Counted from the first letter of the stretch, positions 25,842-34,149 are shown. The stretch: DNA of 64,000 bases from Candidatus Jettenia sp. AMX2 (GCA_030583665.1 CP129469.1:1603043-1667042); one strand, 5' to 3'. Made by a program: numbers and translations. Notes: generated by a model not told the origin, from the sequence alone.

Positions 25842-25917
25842 TCATTGCGAGAAGTGAAGCGACGAAGCAATCTCCGCCTTTGAGATTGCCCGTGAAGCGT
25901 TCCTTGCAATGACTGGC
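25842..25917. repeat. Inverted repeat family D, copy 3 (shortened), inside the prepilin leader
   Basis: TCATTGCGAGAAGTGAAGCG ... TTGCCCGTGAAGCGTTCCTT ..GCAATGAC. It lies between the riboswitch terminator and the prepilin gene, so it lengthens the 5' leader of the pilin mRNA. Confidence 0.75.
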
Positions 25918-25968
25918 GAGGGAGTCCTGGAGAGATGTCCGGTTTCATCCTTAAAATACGGTAAAAAC

Positions 25969-26024
25969 AAAAAAACCTTACTACGGAAACAGAACGGACA
26001 TATTTCCGGCAGTAAGGTTTTTTA
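25969..26024 (-). terminator. Intrinsic terminator of the c-di-GMP riboswitch
   Basis: On the minus strand: AACCTTACTGCCGGAAA, loop TATGTCCGTTCTG, TTTCCGTAGTAAGGTT, then seven Ts. It follows the riboswitch aptamer by about 30 nt. The arrangement is that of an expression platform acting by transcription termination. Whether c-di-GMP favours or prevents the terminator cannot be read off the sequence. Confidence 0.85.
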
Positions 26025-26047
26025 ATTTTATTTGTCTTTATATTTTT

Positions 26048-26155
26048 ATACATTGTTCGGTAGCAAGGCTATCTTCCCGCACCCTTTTTTCTGTGTGCGT
26101 AAGACCCTTTCCTTTGCGTCCCCTGATCACTCAGGGTTTGCCATTGTCGTAATGT
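26048..26155 (-). promoter_or_regulatory. Cyclic di-GMP-I (GEMM) riboswitch aptamer
   Basis: On the minus strand the aptamer core is contiguous: ATGGCAAACCCTGAGTGATC, AGGGGACGCAAAGG, a GGGTCTTACGC stem-loop with the GGGTGCGGGAAGATAGCC partner, and TTGCTACCGAACAATG. These match the GEMM consensus (GGCAAACC ... GGGACGCAAAGC ... GGTAGCC...TTACCGA). The GGCAAACC/tetraloop and GACGCAAAG segments that contact the ligand are conserved. It sits upstream of a prepilin gene, a common target of this riboswitch class. Confidence 0.92.
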
Positions 26156-26295
26156 GTTTTAAGAAAACTGAGACCTATATACCATAGCCGTTCTACAGTG
26201 TCAATAAAAATTTTTAAAAAATCCAGAGCAGGAAATCAAAACACTTGCCAGGGTAAATAAAAAACAGTAAGATTACTTATAATAAATCAGGTCTT

Positions 26296-26378
26296 GCAGG
26301 GGCGAAGCATTGCTGTTGTTAAGTCTCTCTGTGATTTATTATGCTTTGAACTGCAAATGCTTCGCCCCTGCAAAAATC
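26296..26378. repeat. GGGCGAAGCATT inverted repeat (family F), copy 1
   Basis: CAGGGGCGAAGCATTGCTGT on the left and AAATGCTTCGCCCCTGCAAA on the right form a long hairpin with an AT-rich loop. A related element is at 33920-33990 with TAGAGGGCGAAGCATTTGTC and ATGCTTCGCCCCTAC. Nothing else is visible in 26160-26440 apart from AT-rich sequence and GAAATTCCTATACAATTAAA. Confidence 0.75.
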
Positions 26379-26443
26379 ATTGAAATTCCTATACAATTAA
26401 AATACTTCATGCCATTATTACAGAAAAACGGAACCAGGTTATT

Positions 26444-27457
26444 ATGAAAGAGGCAATGTTTTTTGAAAAGCTCGGGGATAAAAGGGTAAGGTGCTATCTT
26501 TGCCGTCATCATTGCGTTATCGGAGAGGGAAAGAAAGGGATATGCCGCGTAAGGGAAAACCGTGGAGGGACGCTATACTCGCTCGTTTACAGAAAGCTTA
26601 TTTCAGAACATATTGACCCTATTGAAAAAAAGCCCCTTTTTCATTTCTATCCCGGCACCACATCGTTTTCTGTGGCAACAGTCGGATGCAATTTCCGTTG
26701 TTTAAACTGCCAGAACTATGAAATATCACAACTGCCTGCGGATTCTGAGCAGATCGCCGGCAGTGATATTGAACCCGAAAAGATTGTTGAGGATGCCCTG
26801 AATTCCCGTTGTAAAAGTATCGCCTATACCTACACCGAACCAACAATATTTTTTGAATATGCCTATGATATTGCGAAACAAGCGGATATCCGCTCAATAA
26901 AAAACGTATTTGTAACGAATGGATACATAACCCGCGAGGCATTAGCAACAATACGGCCATATCTTCACGCTGCAAATATTGATTTAAAAAGTTTTTCTCC
27001 TGAAACGTACAGGCAACTATCCGGCGCACGCCTGGAACAGGTTTTAGACTGCATCCGTTCTTACCGGGAGATGGGAATCTGGATAGAAATAACCACACTG
27101 ATTATTCCGGAGGTTAACGATTCCGCATCCGAATTGAGACAGATTGCCGGATTTATAAAGGACACAGGACCCGGCATACCGTGGCATATAAGCCGTTTTT
27201 ATCCGGCATACCGGCTTCTGGAAAAACCACCAACGCCGTTAAATACCCTTAAAATGGCGCGTGAGATCGGACTGGAGGCCGGCCTGAGATATATTTATAT
27301 AGGGAATGTGCACAGCGAGGAAGGAGAAAATACCTGTTGTTATAACTGCCACAAAGTCCTTATTAAAAGATATAATTATCAGATTATTGAGAATAACATC
27401 ATAAATTCACAATGTCCGGCATGTAAGACACCCATTGACGGATGTTTTGAAGTTTAA
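26444..27457 (+). CDS. AmmeMemoRadiSam-system radical SAM enzyme
   Basis: 337 residues. Radical SAM motif CX3CX2C at C82-C86-C89 (CNFRCLNCQNY). The N-terminus has CYLCRHHC (C17, C20, C24) and GIC (C34), and the C-terminus has CCYNCHKV and CPAC cysteine pairs, which probably bind further metal ions. This is the PflA-like COG1180 family that often occurs with AMMECR1 and Memo proteins; neither partner is in the window. The substrate is unknown. It is followed after 31 bp by a universal stress protein gene, so the two may be co-transcribed, and a glycyl-radical-like protein lies 1.1 kb on. Confidence 0.88.
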   Translation: MKEAMFFEKLGDKRVRCYLCRHHCVIGEGKKGICRVRENRGGTLYSLVYRKLISEHIDPIEKKPLFHFYPGTTSFSVATVGCNFRCLNCQNYEISQLPADSEQIAGSDIEPEKIVEDALNSRCKSIAYTYTEPTIFFEYAYDIAKQADIRSIKNVFVTNGYITREALATIRPYLHAANIDLKSFSPETYRQLSGARLEQVLDCIRSYREMGIWIEITTLIIPEVNDSASELRQIAGFIKDTGPGIPWHISRFYPAYRLLEKPPTPLNTLKMAREIGLEAGLRYIYIGNVHSEEGENTCCYNCHKVLIKRYNYQIIENNIINSQCPACKTPIDGCFEV

Positions 27458-27488
27458 AAGATTCCTGAACATTTACCCTGGAGATTAT

Positions 27489-27953
27489 ATGATTGTACTA
27501 AAAAAGATATTATGCCCTGTAGACCACTCTGAATGTTCATACCTTGCTTTAAAATATGCCATCTCCCTCTCACTGAAAGACGAGGCCAAATTATATCTGA
27601 TGCACGTGATTGATTCACGTTTTTTTGAAATGGAGACATACAAACTCAGTCCCTATAACATCAGTGAATCCGAGCTGGCAAAAATCCATTCTGATTTAAT
27701 GAAGAGTTTACCGGAAGGGACAACCGACCTGTTAGAGGTAGAGACTATTGTAGTAAAAGGAGTGCCGTTTAATGAGATACTGAACACTTCTCAGGAAGTA
27801 GGGGCAGATATTATCGTGATGGGTACGCATGGAAGGACGGGACTTTCCCACGTCATGATGGGGAGTGTTGCTGAAAAGGTTGTACGCAAGTCCGCTTGTC
27901 CTGTACTGACGGTAAGGATGCCTGCACCACCGGTAATACCCCTTTCAGGTTAA
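27489..27953 (+). CDS. Universal stress protein (UspA family)
   Basis: 154 residues from the ATG at 27489, which has TGGAG six bases upstream. A Rossmann-like domain with the ATP-binding G-2X-G-9X-G(S) pattern in MGTHGRTGLSHVMMGSVAEK near the C-terminus. A longer open frame from 27435 overlaps the radical SAM stop and is not supported. A paralogue with the same motif is at 63.4 kb. Confidence 0.88.
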   Translation: MIVLKKILCPVDHSECSYLALKYAISLSLKDEAKLYLMHVIDSRFFEMETYKLSPYNISESELAKIHSDLMKSLPEGTTDLLEVETIVVKGVPFNEILNTSQEVGADIIVMGTHGRTGLSHVMMGSVAEKVVRKSACPVLTVRMPAPPVIPLSG

Positions 27954-28018
27954 ATATGGAGGGCATGGCATCGCCTGCCATCGATGAGTATATTTTCCGG
28001 CGGACGGTGTCTACCCTG

Positions 28019-28400
28019 CCTGAGATTGCTTCGGGGCTCTGCACTCCGTTACGAACCCCTCGCAATGACAGGTGGAAGTGTCGTGAGGGAGCTTTTTGCT
28101 GACAGAGAGGTATCTTCCTTTTCATTGTAATCCCTATCACTAGTAATTACCCTGACAGGGTTCTCTACCCTGCCAGGGTTTTTGGCAGTCACAATTCCCC
28201 CTTAGAAAAGGGGGCAAGGGGGTTGTAGAAACGTGTGAGTAAACACAACTTCCAAAATTCTCCATTATCAATGGAGATTTAACTGGAGCAGCTTGATAGC
28301 ATAGTGATTTTTGTTGTATTAAAGAAATTTTTGAAGACAACCCCCTAAATCCTCCTTTGCTAAGGGGGACTTGTCAGGCAATTCCCCTTTACTAAGCAGG
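28019..28400. repeat. Cluster of families D and E repeat fragments
   Basis: 28019-28076 is a shortened family D hairpin (GAGATTGCTTCGGGGCTCTG ... CGCAATGACAGG). 28146-28182 has CCCTGACAGGGTTCTCTACC and CCTGCCAGGGTTTTTGG. 28189-28235 and 28330-28400 are inverted copies of AATTCCCCCTTAGAAAAGGG / TCCTCCTTTGCTAAGGGGGA. No gene is present from 27954 to 28530. Confidence 0.7.
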
Positions 28401-28508
28401 CGTTTTCAAATGAAATTTGTGAATGAGCAGGAATCTAAATAGTTACGCTATTTTTACCTTTTTATTTAGACCTTTACTTTTAAAGATAAACTATTTATCA
28501 TAAAGAGT

Positions 28509-28595
28509 TAGACTTCTTCCTTTATAAACAAAAAGCCATTGCAGCGTGGACACCGCAATGGCTTTGTAACCGGATTCTTCGGGGAAGAAGTCTGT
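28509..28595 (-). terminator. Nested hairpin terminator downstream of the glycyl-radical-like gene
   Basis: The inner stem, read on the minus strand, is AAGCCATTGCGGTG / CGCTGCAATGGCTTTTTG (28531-28566) followed by a T-rich tract. An outer inverted repeat AGACTTCTTCC / GGAAGAAGTCT encloses it (28509-28518 and 28583-28593). It lies right after the stop codon at 28604. Confidence 0.75.
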
Positions 28596-28603
28596 CTTTT
28601 TTC

Positions 28604-29017
28604 CTAAACAGAATACCTTCCCATGTGCCTGTCATGTAACTCCCCTACCTTTGATTTATTCCAGTTTGATACCCTGCTATAATAGCCTACGATCCGGGTA
28701 ACTCCATGGAGACGCAGAGACGTTCCCGTTTCGAGTGCATGTATAACAGCACCTAAATCCTGTCTGAGTACTGCATCAATACTGACAGAAAAGGCACATT
28801 CTAATTTGTGATTTATAATCTTGAGTAAATGTTCCTGCGGTGTGTCCCCGTCAATATCCCCATCTATCTCCAAAAAAACATGACCCTCAACAGCAGCATC
28901 AAATGCCCTTAATTTTTCTTCAATAAAAGACTGAATATCTCCATGGCTGCCGTATGTTCCATTCACTTTCCTGCTCATAACACCTGCCACAGAGTTTTCC
29001 AATGTTACAATCGCCAT
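28604..29017 (-). CDS. Small protein with a C-terminal NrdD-like glycyl-radical segment
   Basis: 137 residues starting at the ATG at 29017, supported by AAAGGAGGG eight bases upstream. The C-terminal 32 residues (VTRIVGYYSRVSNWNKSKVG then ELHDRHMGRY) closely resemble the end of anaerobic ribonucleotide reductase NrdD, where the glycine of R(V/I)xGY is the radical site; G111 is the equivalent here. The N-terminal 100 residues are unlike NrdD. They contain an acidic stretch (LEIDGDIDGDTP) and predicted helices, and match no family I know. By analogy with the autonomous glycyl radical cofactor GrcA this could be a spare-part or carrier protein. That role is a hypothesis. Confidence 0.6.
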   Translation of the reverse strand: MAIVTLENSVAGVMSRKVNGTYGSHGDIQSFIEEKLRAFDAAVEGHVFLEIDGDIDGDTPQEHLLKIINHKLECAFSVSIDAVLRQDLGAVIHALETGTSLRLHGVTRIVGYYSRVSNWNKSKVGELHDRHMGRYSV

Positions 29018-29148
29018 TACTTTAAACCCTCCTTTCAAGAATGATTTTTAAACTATCCCGATATCACTAATACTTTTGCAACATCCCTGTCTATCACTTT
29101 ACAACTTCCCCTTCTATCACCTCCTTTGCATAATGTTAAAATCGCCCG

Positions 29149-29178
29149 GTAGAGACGCGAAATCTTGCGTCTCTCTAC
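29149..29178. repeat. GTAGAGACGC inverted repeat
   Basis: Arms GTAGAGACGC and GCGTCTCTCTAC around the loop GAAATCTT, in the leader of the glycyl-radical-like gene. The GTAGAGACGCG..GCGTCTC motif is a common bacterial dispersed palindrome; one copy is seen here. Confidence 0.65.
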
Positions 29179-29317
29179 TGCCTATATGTTGTATACCACT
29201 ATCGCCATATCTAATCAGAAAAAAAATTATTGTCAAGAATAAAAATACAATAATTTGTATAGGGCATTTCTGTTAATACCATATATTGAAAGATAAGCAT
29301 TTTTTACATAGATACTT

Positions 29318-29458
29318 ATGAAAATAATGATCGTATCGGACACATCAACTTGTTGTATGGACAAAACAGGGGAAGCGTTTAACGAATATGAAGAATACAA
29401 GGTAATCAACCCTCTTCTTTTCCAGCCTCAATCAGGAGACCATAAACCGTCTATCTGA
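29318..29458 (+). CDS. Possible 46-residue small protein followed by a terminator
   Basis: ATG frame reading MKIMIVSDTSTCCMDKTGEA then FNEYEEYKVINPLLFQPQSG and a short tail. The stop codon falls inside the stem-loop at 29439-29473, the tight spacing expected of a real transcript end. It has a CC pair and acidic middle, and no family is recognised. No clear Shine-Dalgarno precedes it, so it may be a chance frame over a small RNA. Confidence 0.35.
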   Translation: MKIMIVSDTSTCCMDKTGEAFNEYEEYKVINPLLFQPQSGDHKPSI

Positions 29459-29475
29459 GCGGTTATGGTTTTTCA
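29439..29475 (+). terminator. Stem-loop terminator ACCATAAACCG / CGGTTATGGT + T tract
   Basis: A 10-bp stem with one bulge, loop TCTATCTGAG, followed by TTTTCATT. It lies upstream of the HAD gene, so it ends a short transcript beginning in 29200-29320 or attenuates the HAD mRNA. Confidence 0.65.
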
Positions 29476-29511
29476 TTGAAACGGACTTGTATACTTAGTA
29501 AAATCCATTAC

Positions 29512-30162
29512 GTGAAAAAGGCCGCCATTTTTGATATCGATGGAACAATAATTAAAAACATATCATCCGAAAGGGTATTTTTTCGCTATCTCCTCGAAAA
29601 AAAGATCATTACTGCTAAGGATATTTTGCGATTTGCAAAGGTGTTTATTTATAACATATTATCATTAAAAGGTATATATGTAAGGAAAAATAAATACTAT
29701 CTGAAGGACAGGGAATACAAAAGCATCGTTTCGGTAATCCACGAGTGTTTCCACGAACGAATTTCCCCCTCTATTTCCACAACAGCCCTGGAAGAGATAA
29801 ACAAATTAAAAGAAAATGGTCACGTTATTATATTGCTATCAGGGACATTAAGTCCTTTCGTGGAATGTTTTAAAAAATACTGTAATGCCGATGTAGGAAT
29901 AGGAACCAAACTGGCAGTCAATCCTGAGGGAAGAATTACCGGTGAGATCGATGGTATTCATACTTACAGCAAGGGGAAAGCCGAAATAATGGACAGCATT
30001 GCAGCAGAATACAATCTGGACCTTTCTTCCTCATATGCATTTGCCAATCAATATCTGGATGTAAAATTTATGCGTATGGTAGGATATCCGGTAGCGGTAA
30101 ACGCAAGTCCCATGCTCCGGATGTATGCAAAAATGAATCGTTGGAGGATGGTAGAATTTTAG
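29512..30162 (+). CDS. HAD-superfamily IB hydrolase (SerB-like phosphatase)
   Basis: About 216 residues from the GTG at 29512, which gives the expected start VKKAAIFDIDGTI; an in-frame TTG at 29476 is an alternative. Motif I is DIDGT (nucleophile D8), motif II is LLSGT, and motif III/IV is in YAFANQYLDVKFM. The subclass IB family dephosphorylates phosphoserine, phosphocholine or lipid head groups; the substrate is not predictable. The nitroreductase gene follows 12 bp later, so the two form an operon. Confidence 0.8.
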   Translation: MKKAAIFDIDGTIIKNISSERVFFRYLLEKKIITAKDILRFAKVFIYNILSLKGIYVRKNKYYLKDREYKSIVSVIHECFHERISPSISTTALEEINKLKENGHVIILLSGTLSPFVECFKKYCNADVGIGTKLAVNPEGRITGEIDGIHTYSKGKAEIMDSIAAEYNLDLSSSYAFANQYLDVKFMRMVGYPVAVNASPMLRMYAKMNRWRMVEF

Positions 30163-30174
30163 GAAAGGAGGCTT

Positions 30175-30678
30175 ATGGATATCTATAACGTAATAAAAGC
30201 AAGGCGCAGCATCCGTTCTTACAAGAGGGATCCCGTTGAAGAGGAAAAACTGTACCGGATTTTAGAGGCTGCACGGCTGGCTCCGAGCGCTGCAAACAGA
30301 CAACCCATTTTTTTTGTTGTCGTGAAGGAAGAAAAAATAAAACAGCAATTAAAGCTTGTCTACCGTGAAGAATGGTTTTATACCGCCCCGATCATTATCT
30401 GTGCCTGCAGCATTCCGGAAAAGGCATGGAGGCGAAATGACGGAAAAAATTATGCAGATGTTGATGCAACAATTGCAATGGACCATCTTATTCTTGCTGC
30501 AACGGCAGAAGGGCTGGGCACCTGCTGGATTGCTGCCTTTCAAGCCCCGCTCTTAAAATCGATTCTTAACCTTCCTTCCGGCATTGAACCATTGGCAATA
30601 ACACCGGTTGGATACCCTTTAAATATCCCTGAACCGACCCATCGCAAACCAATGGAGGATTTCTTAAAAGTTATTTAG
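30175..30678 (+). CDS. Nitroreductase family protein
   Basis: 167 residues, FMN-dependent nitroreductase fold of the short type: N-terminal IKARRSIRSYKRDPV (FMN phosphate contact), LEAARLAPSAANRQP, and C-terminal GLGTCWIAAF and TPVGYP motifs. A strong AAAGGAGG ribosome binding site supports the ATG. Substrate unknown. It overlaps the convergent PEGA lipoprotein gene by eight bases. Confidence 0.88.
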   Translation: MDIYNVIKARRSIRSYKRDPVEEEKLYRILEAARLAPSAANRQPIFFVVVKEEKIKQQLKLVYREEWFYTAPIIICACSIPEKAWRRNDGKNYADVDATIAMDHLILAATAEGLGTCWIAAFQAPLLKSILNLPSGIEPLAITPVGYPLNIPEPTHRKPMEDFLKVI

Positions 30679-31135
30679 TGGTTTCTGCTATGCCTTGTAT
30701 TCGCTCCCGTAATTCCAGGGCATTTTTCATTACCTCTCTCTGGCGCTCTTCAACTGATATATGTTTGACAGGCTCCAGTTCATAATAAAGGTAATGTTCA
30801 TCTTTCAACGTCACAGGCAGCAGGACTTCGCTGAAGAAATCCAGCGGAAACATCTGATAGAAAGGACGTCTGATTTTCTCGTATACAATAAACCGTTCAT
30901 ATAAAAGCCTCCCCTCGCCATCCGTCTTCTCCAGCATAATCTTTCGTGTACCGTAGTAAATAAAAGAAGTTGTAACCGGTGTTTCACCAATTGGCTCATT
31001 ATCCAAAAAAACCGTAGCACCGGGAGGATCAGAATCAATCGTAAGCGACCGCAATACACATCCACTGAGTGACAGATAACTGAATAATCCGGTAAGGAGA
31101 GATAAAAAAATCCGTTTTAAAAATATTTTTTGCAC
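30671..31135 (-). CDS. PEGA-domain lipoprotein
   Basis: About 154 residues from a GTG at 31135 (VQKIFLKRIFLSLLTG..). A lipoprotein signal ends in the lipobox LSLSGC. The PEGA domain (TIDSDPPGATVFLDNEPIGE then TPVTTSF) is followed by a charged C-terminal region. A TTG start at 31171 is possible but the signal peptide fits the GTG better and AAAGG precedes it. Role unknown; probably anchored in the outer or inner membrane facing the periplasm. Confidence 0.75.
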   Translation of the reverse strand: MQKIFLKRIFLSLLTGLFSYLSLSGCVLRSLTIDSDPPGATVFLDNEPIGETPVTTSFIYYGTRKIMLEKTDGEGRLLYERFIVYEKIRRPFYQMFPLDFFSEVLLPVTLKDEHYLYYELEPVKHISVEERQREVMKNALELRERIQGIAETTK

Positions 31136-31249
31136 TTTCAGGCCTTTTAAAATAGTATCGGGATCGAACAAGTGCGATTATTATAATTTCTTCCCTATTC
31201 CGTGTCTATAATTAAATTGAATACATAGGTATAATGTTAAAGGGGTGTT

Positions 31250-31405
31250 TGGCAGTCATAATTCCCCTTTGCTAATGGAGACTTAGCAGGTACAAATTCA
31301 TTTATAGAGCGACTTAAATAATGCCGCATAATTTCCGTAAGATATTATTCGGTTTTTCATAATGTCAAAGATTTCAGGCGTTATTTATGCCGTTATGTAT
31401 AAAAA
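31250..31405. repeat. Family E repeat fragment
   Basis: GGCAGTCATAATTCCCCTTT followed by TAATTTCCGTAAGATATTAT and GGCGTTATTTATGCCGTTAT. The two halves occur in the opposite order at 24496-24660, so the units were rearranged between the two sites. Confidence 0.6.
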
Positions 31406-31407
31406 CG

Positions 31408-32391
31408 TTATGGCGTCACAGGAATGTCAAGAAACTGATTTTTCTCATCGATTACCGCAGACGTCTTTAACTCAGTGCATAATTTCTGCATTTTTACCAG
31501 TATCCTTTCGGCATCCGCATGCCTTGCCATTATTGCCTGAAAATTACTAATCATGGTTGGATAGAGCCTGAGCTTGCAGATTCGGGAGTTCCATATCTCA
31601 ACAGTAAAAAGAAAAGACTCGTCGTTCCGTTCTATCTCATCTACTGCATAATCATCAATAAAATTGCCTGCACTGTAGATTATTGGCCTGCCCATGTATA
31701 TCTCTACACCCTGAAAAACATGGCAGGAATGGCCAAAAACAATATCGGCACCGGAATCAATCAAGTGATGGCCAAAGGTGATATGATCAGGCTGAGGCCG
31801 GTAGCCCCAGTTTGGTCCCCAATGTGCCGAGACAATCAAGAGGTGCACTTCTTTTTTCGTCGTGCGTATAATTTCAAAAAGCATCCTGGCACGATCATCC
31901 TGTGTATCGATAGGAACATAAAACACTCCGGGTTTTTCCCTGGTGGCTCCCCAATCCGGCTCATTATCCGTAAAGGCAATAAAACCGGCTGTTTTGTCCT
32001 GTATTTTCCATCGTGCAGGACGTGATGCCTCATCAAGATTACTGCCGGCGCCGGCATGATGGATACCGGCACGGTCCAGGATCCTTAACATTTCAAACAT
32101 CGCTTCATATTCAAAATCCAATGTATGATTATTTGCCAGAGAGACAGTGTCTATCCCTGCGGTTTTCAGCACCCCAACATTCCTGGCATCTGACCGGAAG
32201 TGAAAGACCTTCGGTGTTACCGACCACGGGCTGCCCCGGTCAGATATAACACACTCAAGGTTGCAAATACGCGCACTGGCATCCCGAAATACCGGCAAGG
32301 TATTGCCCCACGGGTATGCTGCGGATTCTTCCTGTAAAACCGCATTCACCATCCGGCCAAGCATCACATCACCGGCAAAAAGAAATTTCAT
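31408..32391 (-). CDS. CapA-family poly-gamma-glutamate synthesis-like protein
   Basis: 327 residues from the ATG at 32391, preceded by GAGG nine bases upstream. A calcineurin-like metallophosphatase fold: FAGDVMLGR near the start, CNLECVISDRG, SLANNHTLDFE and HWGPNWGYRPQ are the metal-binding motifs of the CapA family. No signal peptide or membrane anchor is visible, so it may be a cytoplasmic relative rather than the capsule protein. It stands between repeats and the divergent-free hydrolase gene, 26 bp away on the same strand. Confidence 0.85.
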   Translation of the reverse strand: MKFLFAGDVMLGRMVNAVLQEESAAYPWGNTLPVFRDASARICNLECVISDRGSPWSVTPKVFHFRSDARNVGVLKTAGIDTVSLANNHTLDFEYEAMFEMLRILDRAGIHHAGAGSNLDEASRPARWKIQDKTAGFIAFTDNEPDWGATREKPGVFYVPIDTQDDRARMLFEIIRTTKKEVHLLIVSAHWGPNWGYRPQPDHITFGHHLIDSGADIVFGHSCHVFQGVEIYMGRPIIYSAGNFIDDYAVDEIERNDESFLFTVEIWNSRICKLRLYPTMISNFQAIMARHADAERILVKMQKLCTELKTSAVIDEKNQFLDIPVTP

Positions 32392-32417
32392 ATTATTTTT
32401 CCTCATCAAAGATCATA

Positions 32418-33086
32418 CTAACCTGCCTGTCCCGGGAATTTACCGGTAAACCATTCCAGTGCCAGCCGGGCAACCTCTTCCAGTTTTCCCGGTTCTTCAA
32501 AAAGATGGGTGGCGCCGGGAATAATAACGAGTTCCCTGGGGCACGTTAGCTGTGCATAGGCAGCTTCATTGAGAGGAATAACCGCCATATCATTTCCCCC
32601 TACCATAAGCAATGTTGGCGCCCTTACACGATTTAGGTACTCCATGGCAAGATCGGGACGTCCTCCGCGTGAAACCACAGATGCAATCCCGTCCGGTTCC
32701 CGTGCGGCTGCCTGCAATGCTGCAGCAGCGCCAGTGCTTGCACCGAAATAGGCAATCTTTTTCCCCTTTAATTCCTGCTGTTTCTGCACCCAACGGGCGC
32801 AAGCTAAAAGACGGTCTGCAAGAAGATCTATATTAAAAACCTTCTGCCTGTCTGTATCCTCTGACTCTTCCAAAAGATCCGCCAGCAGTGTGGCAATACC
32901 CCCATTCTGAAGAACCCGTGCTACAAAATTATTCCTGGGACTGAAACGGCCGCTCCCGCTGCCATGAGCAAAGATCACTACCCCTTTTATCCGGGCAGGC
33001 AGACCTAATATACCTCTCAGATTCACGGTATCTGCCGGAATTGTAACCTCGTTTTCCTGTTTTTCAATAAATGTTGTTTTATCCAT
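32418..33086 (-). CDS. Dienelactone-hydrolase-type alpha/beta hydrolase
   Basis: 222 residues from the ATG at 33086. Alpha/beta hydrolase with the nucleophile serine in YFGASTGAAAAL and the histidine in GATHLFEEPG; HGSGSGRFSPRN is the oxyanion-side loop. This type often appears beside, or fused to, phosphoribosyltransferases, and the next gene upstream is one, 45 bp away. Substrate unknown. Confidence 0.85.
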   Translation of the reverse strand: MDKTTFIEKQENEVTIPADTVNLRGILGLPARIKGVVIFAHGSGSGRFSPRNNFVARVLQNGGIATLLADLLEESEDTDRQKVFNIDLLADRLLACARWVQKQQELKGKKIAYFGASTGAAAALQAAAREPDGIASVVSRGGRPDLAMEYLNRVRAPTLLMVGGNDMAVIPLNEAAYAQLTCPRELVIIPGATHLFEEPGKLEEVARLALEWFTGKFPGQAG

Positions 33087-33131
33087 AAACCGGTACACCT
33101 TACCTTTCTGAAAATAAACCGTGTATTCTTT

Positions 33132-33827
33132 TCAGATATTCTCCTGAACGCCGGAGGGGCCTTGCAGTTCAAATCTGGCCCAATTGCGACGAAGGATTTC
33201 AACTGCTTCCTCATCACCCACCTGACTGAAATCCAGATACCAGCTGCCAACGGCAATAAACGACTCTGGCACTGAGAGACAAACTACTTCATCAGAAAAA
33301 GCACTGACCATATCAATGCTACTTCTGGCGGCAACCGGCACTGCAGTGATCAGCTTCGCAGGATTGCGCCTCCGGAGGCCTTCCAGCGCTGCCCTGAAGG
33401 TATATCCTGTTGCAATGCCATCGTCAACCACCACAACGTTCTTTCCGGTGATATCAGGAGGAGGCCGGTTACCCCTGTACAACCGCAGCCGGCGGTCTAT
33501 TTCCTCTTTCTGATAAGCAATCTCATTATTTAAGTAATCCTGTGAAACTCCCAGCATACGGACAATTTCTTCGTTAATAATACTGATATTATCCCCGTCT
33601 ACTACGGCACCAATCCCTAATTCAGGCTGATATGGAGCCCGTATCTTGCGGACAATGACAACATCAAGTTGCGCGGAGAATGTATCTGCTATTTTTTCTG
33701 CAACTACAACCCCGCCACGGGGGATACCGAGTATTATCACCGGCTGTTTTTGATATCCTTTTTTGGCAAGTGCTTCCGCCAGCCGACGGCCGGCATCATG
33801 CCTGTCTTTAAAAATCATCTCTCTCAT
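33132..33827 (-). CDS. Phosphoribosyltransferase family protein
   Basis: 231 residues of the PRTase fold, with the PRPP-binding loop VVVVDDGIATGYT (about 127-139) and the N-terminal GIPRGGVVVAEKIAD. The GGAGGATATGT sequence precedes the ATG at 33827. Such proteins (COG1926) are conserved next to dienelactone-type hydrolases, but their base or substrate is unknown. The gene is the first of a three-gene minus-strand unit with the hydrolase and CapA. Confidence 0.85.
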   Translation of the reverse strand: MREMIFKDRHDAGRRLAEALAKKGYQKQPVIILGIPRGGVVVAEKIADTFSAQLDVVIVRKIRAPYQPELGIGAVVDGDNISIINEEIVRMLGVSQDYLNNEIAYQKEEIDRRLRLYRGNRPPPDITGKNVVVVDDGIATGYTFRAALEGLRRRNPAKLITAVPVAARSSIDMVSAFSDEVVCLSVPESFIAVGSWYLDFSQVGDEEAVEILRRNWARFELQGPSGVQENI

Positions 33828-33919
33828 ACATATCCTCCTCTTACCATAGAAAATATACCTTATTACTCATATGTCAATACAATTTTCAAAATATAGCCAA
33901 AAGCTTCGTAACATTGTAG

Positions 33920-33990
33920 AGGGCGAAGCATTTGTCGGTTTGTTTATGAACACATGGATACCAATTTATAGCAAATGCTTCGCCCCTACA
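33920..33990. repeat. GGGCGAAGCATT inverted repeat (family F), copy 2
   Basis: TAGAGGGCGAAGCATTTGTC ... AAATGCTTCGCCCCTACACG, a hairpin of about 70 bp. The flanks AAAAGCTTCGTAACATTG and CGAATTGTTACAAAGCTTCT are themselves inverted copies (33899-33917 and 34018-34038), so this element sits inside a larger inverted repeat. Confidence 0.75.
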
Positions 33991-34149
33991 CGATCATGCA
34001 TGGGCATTTTCAAAAAACCGAATTGTTACAAAGCTTCTGCTTTTGGCTATAAAATATTACAACATTTCTGAATTTTGGCATTGACATTTAAAACAAGTGT
34101 TTTACACTTACACCATAAAGTAAAAGATGATTGTGTAAAAATATTCATC

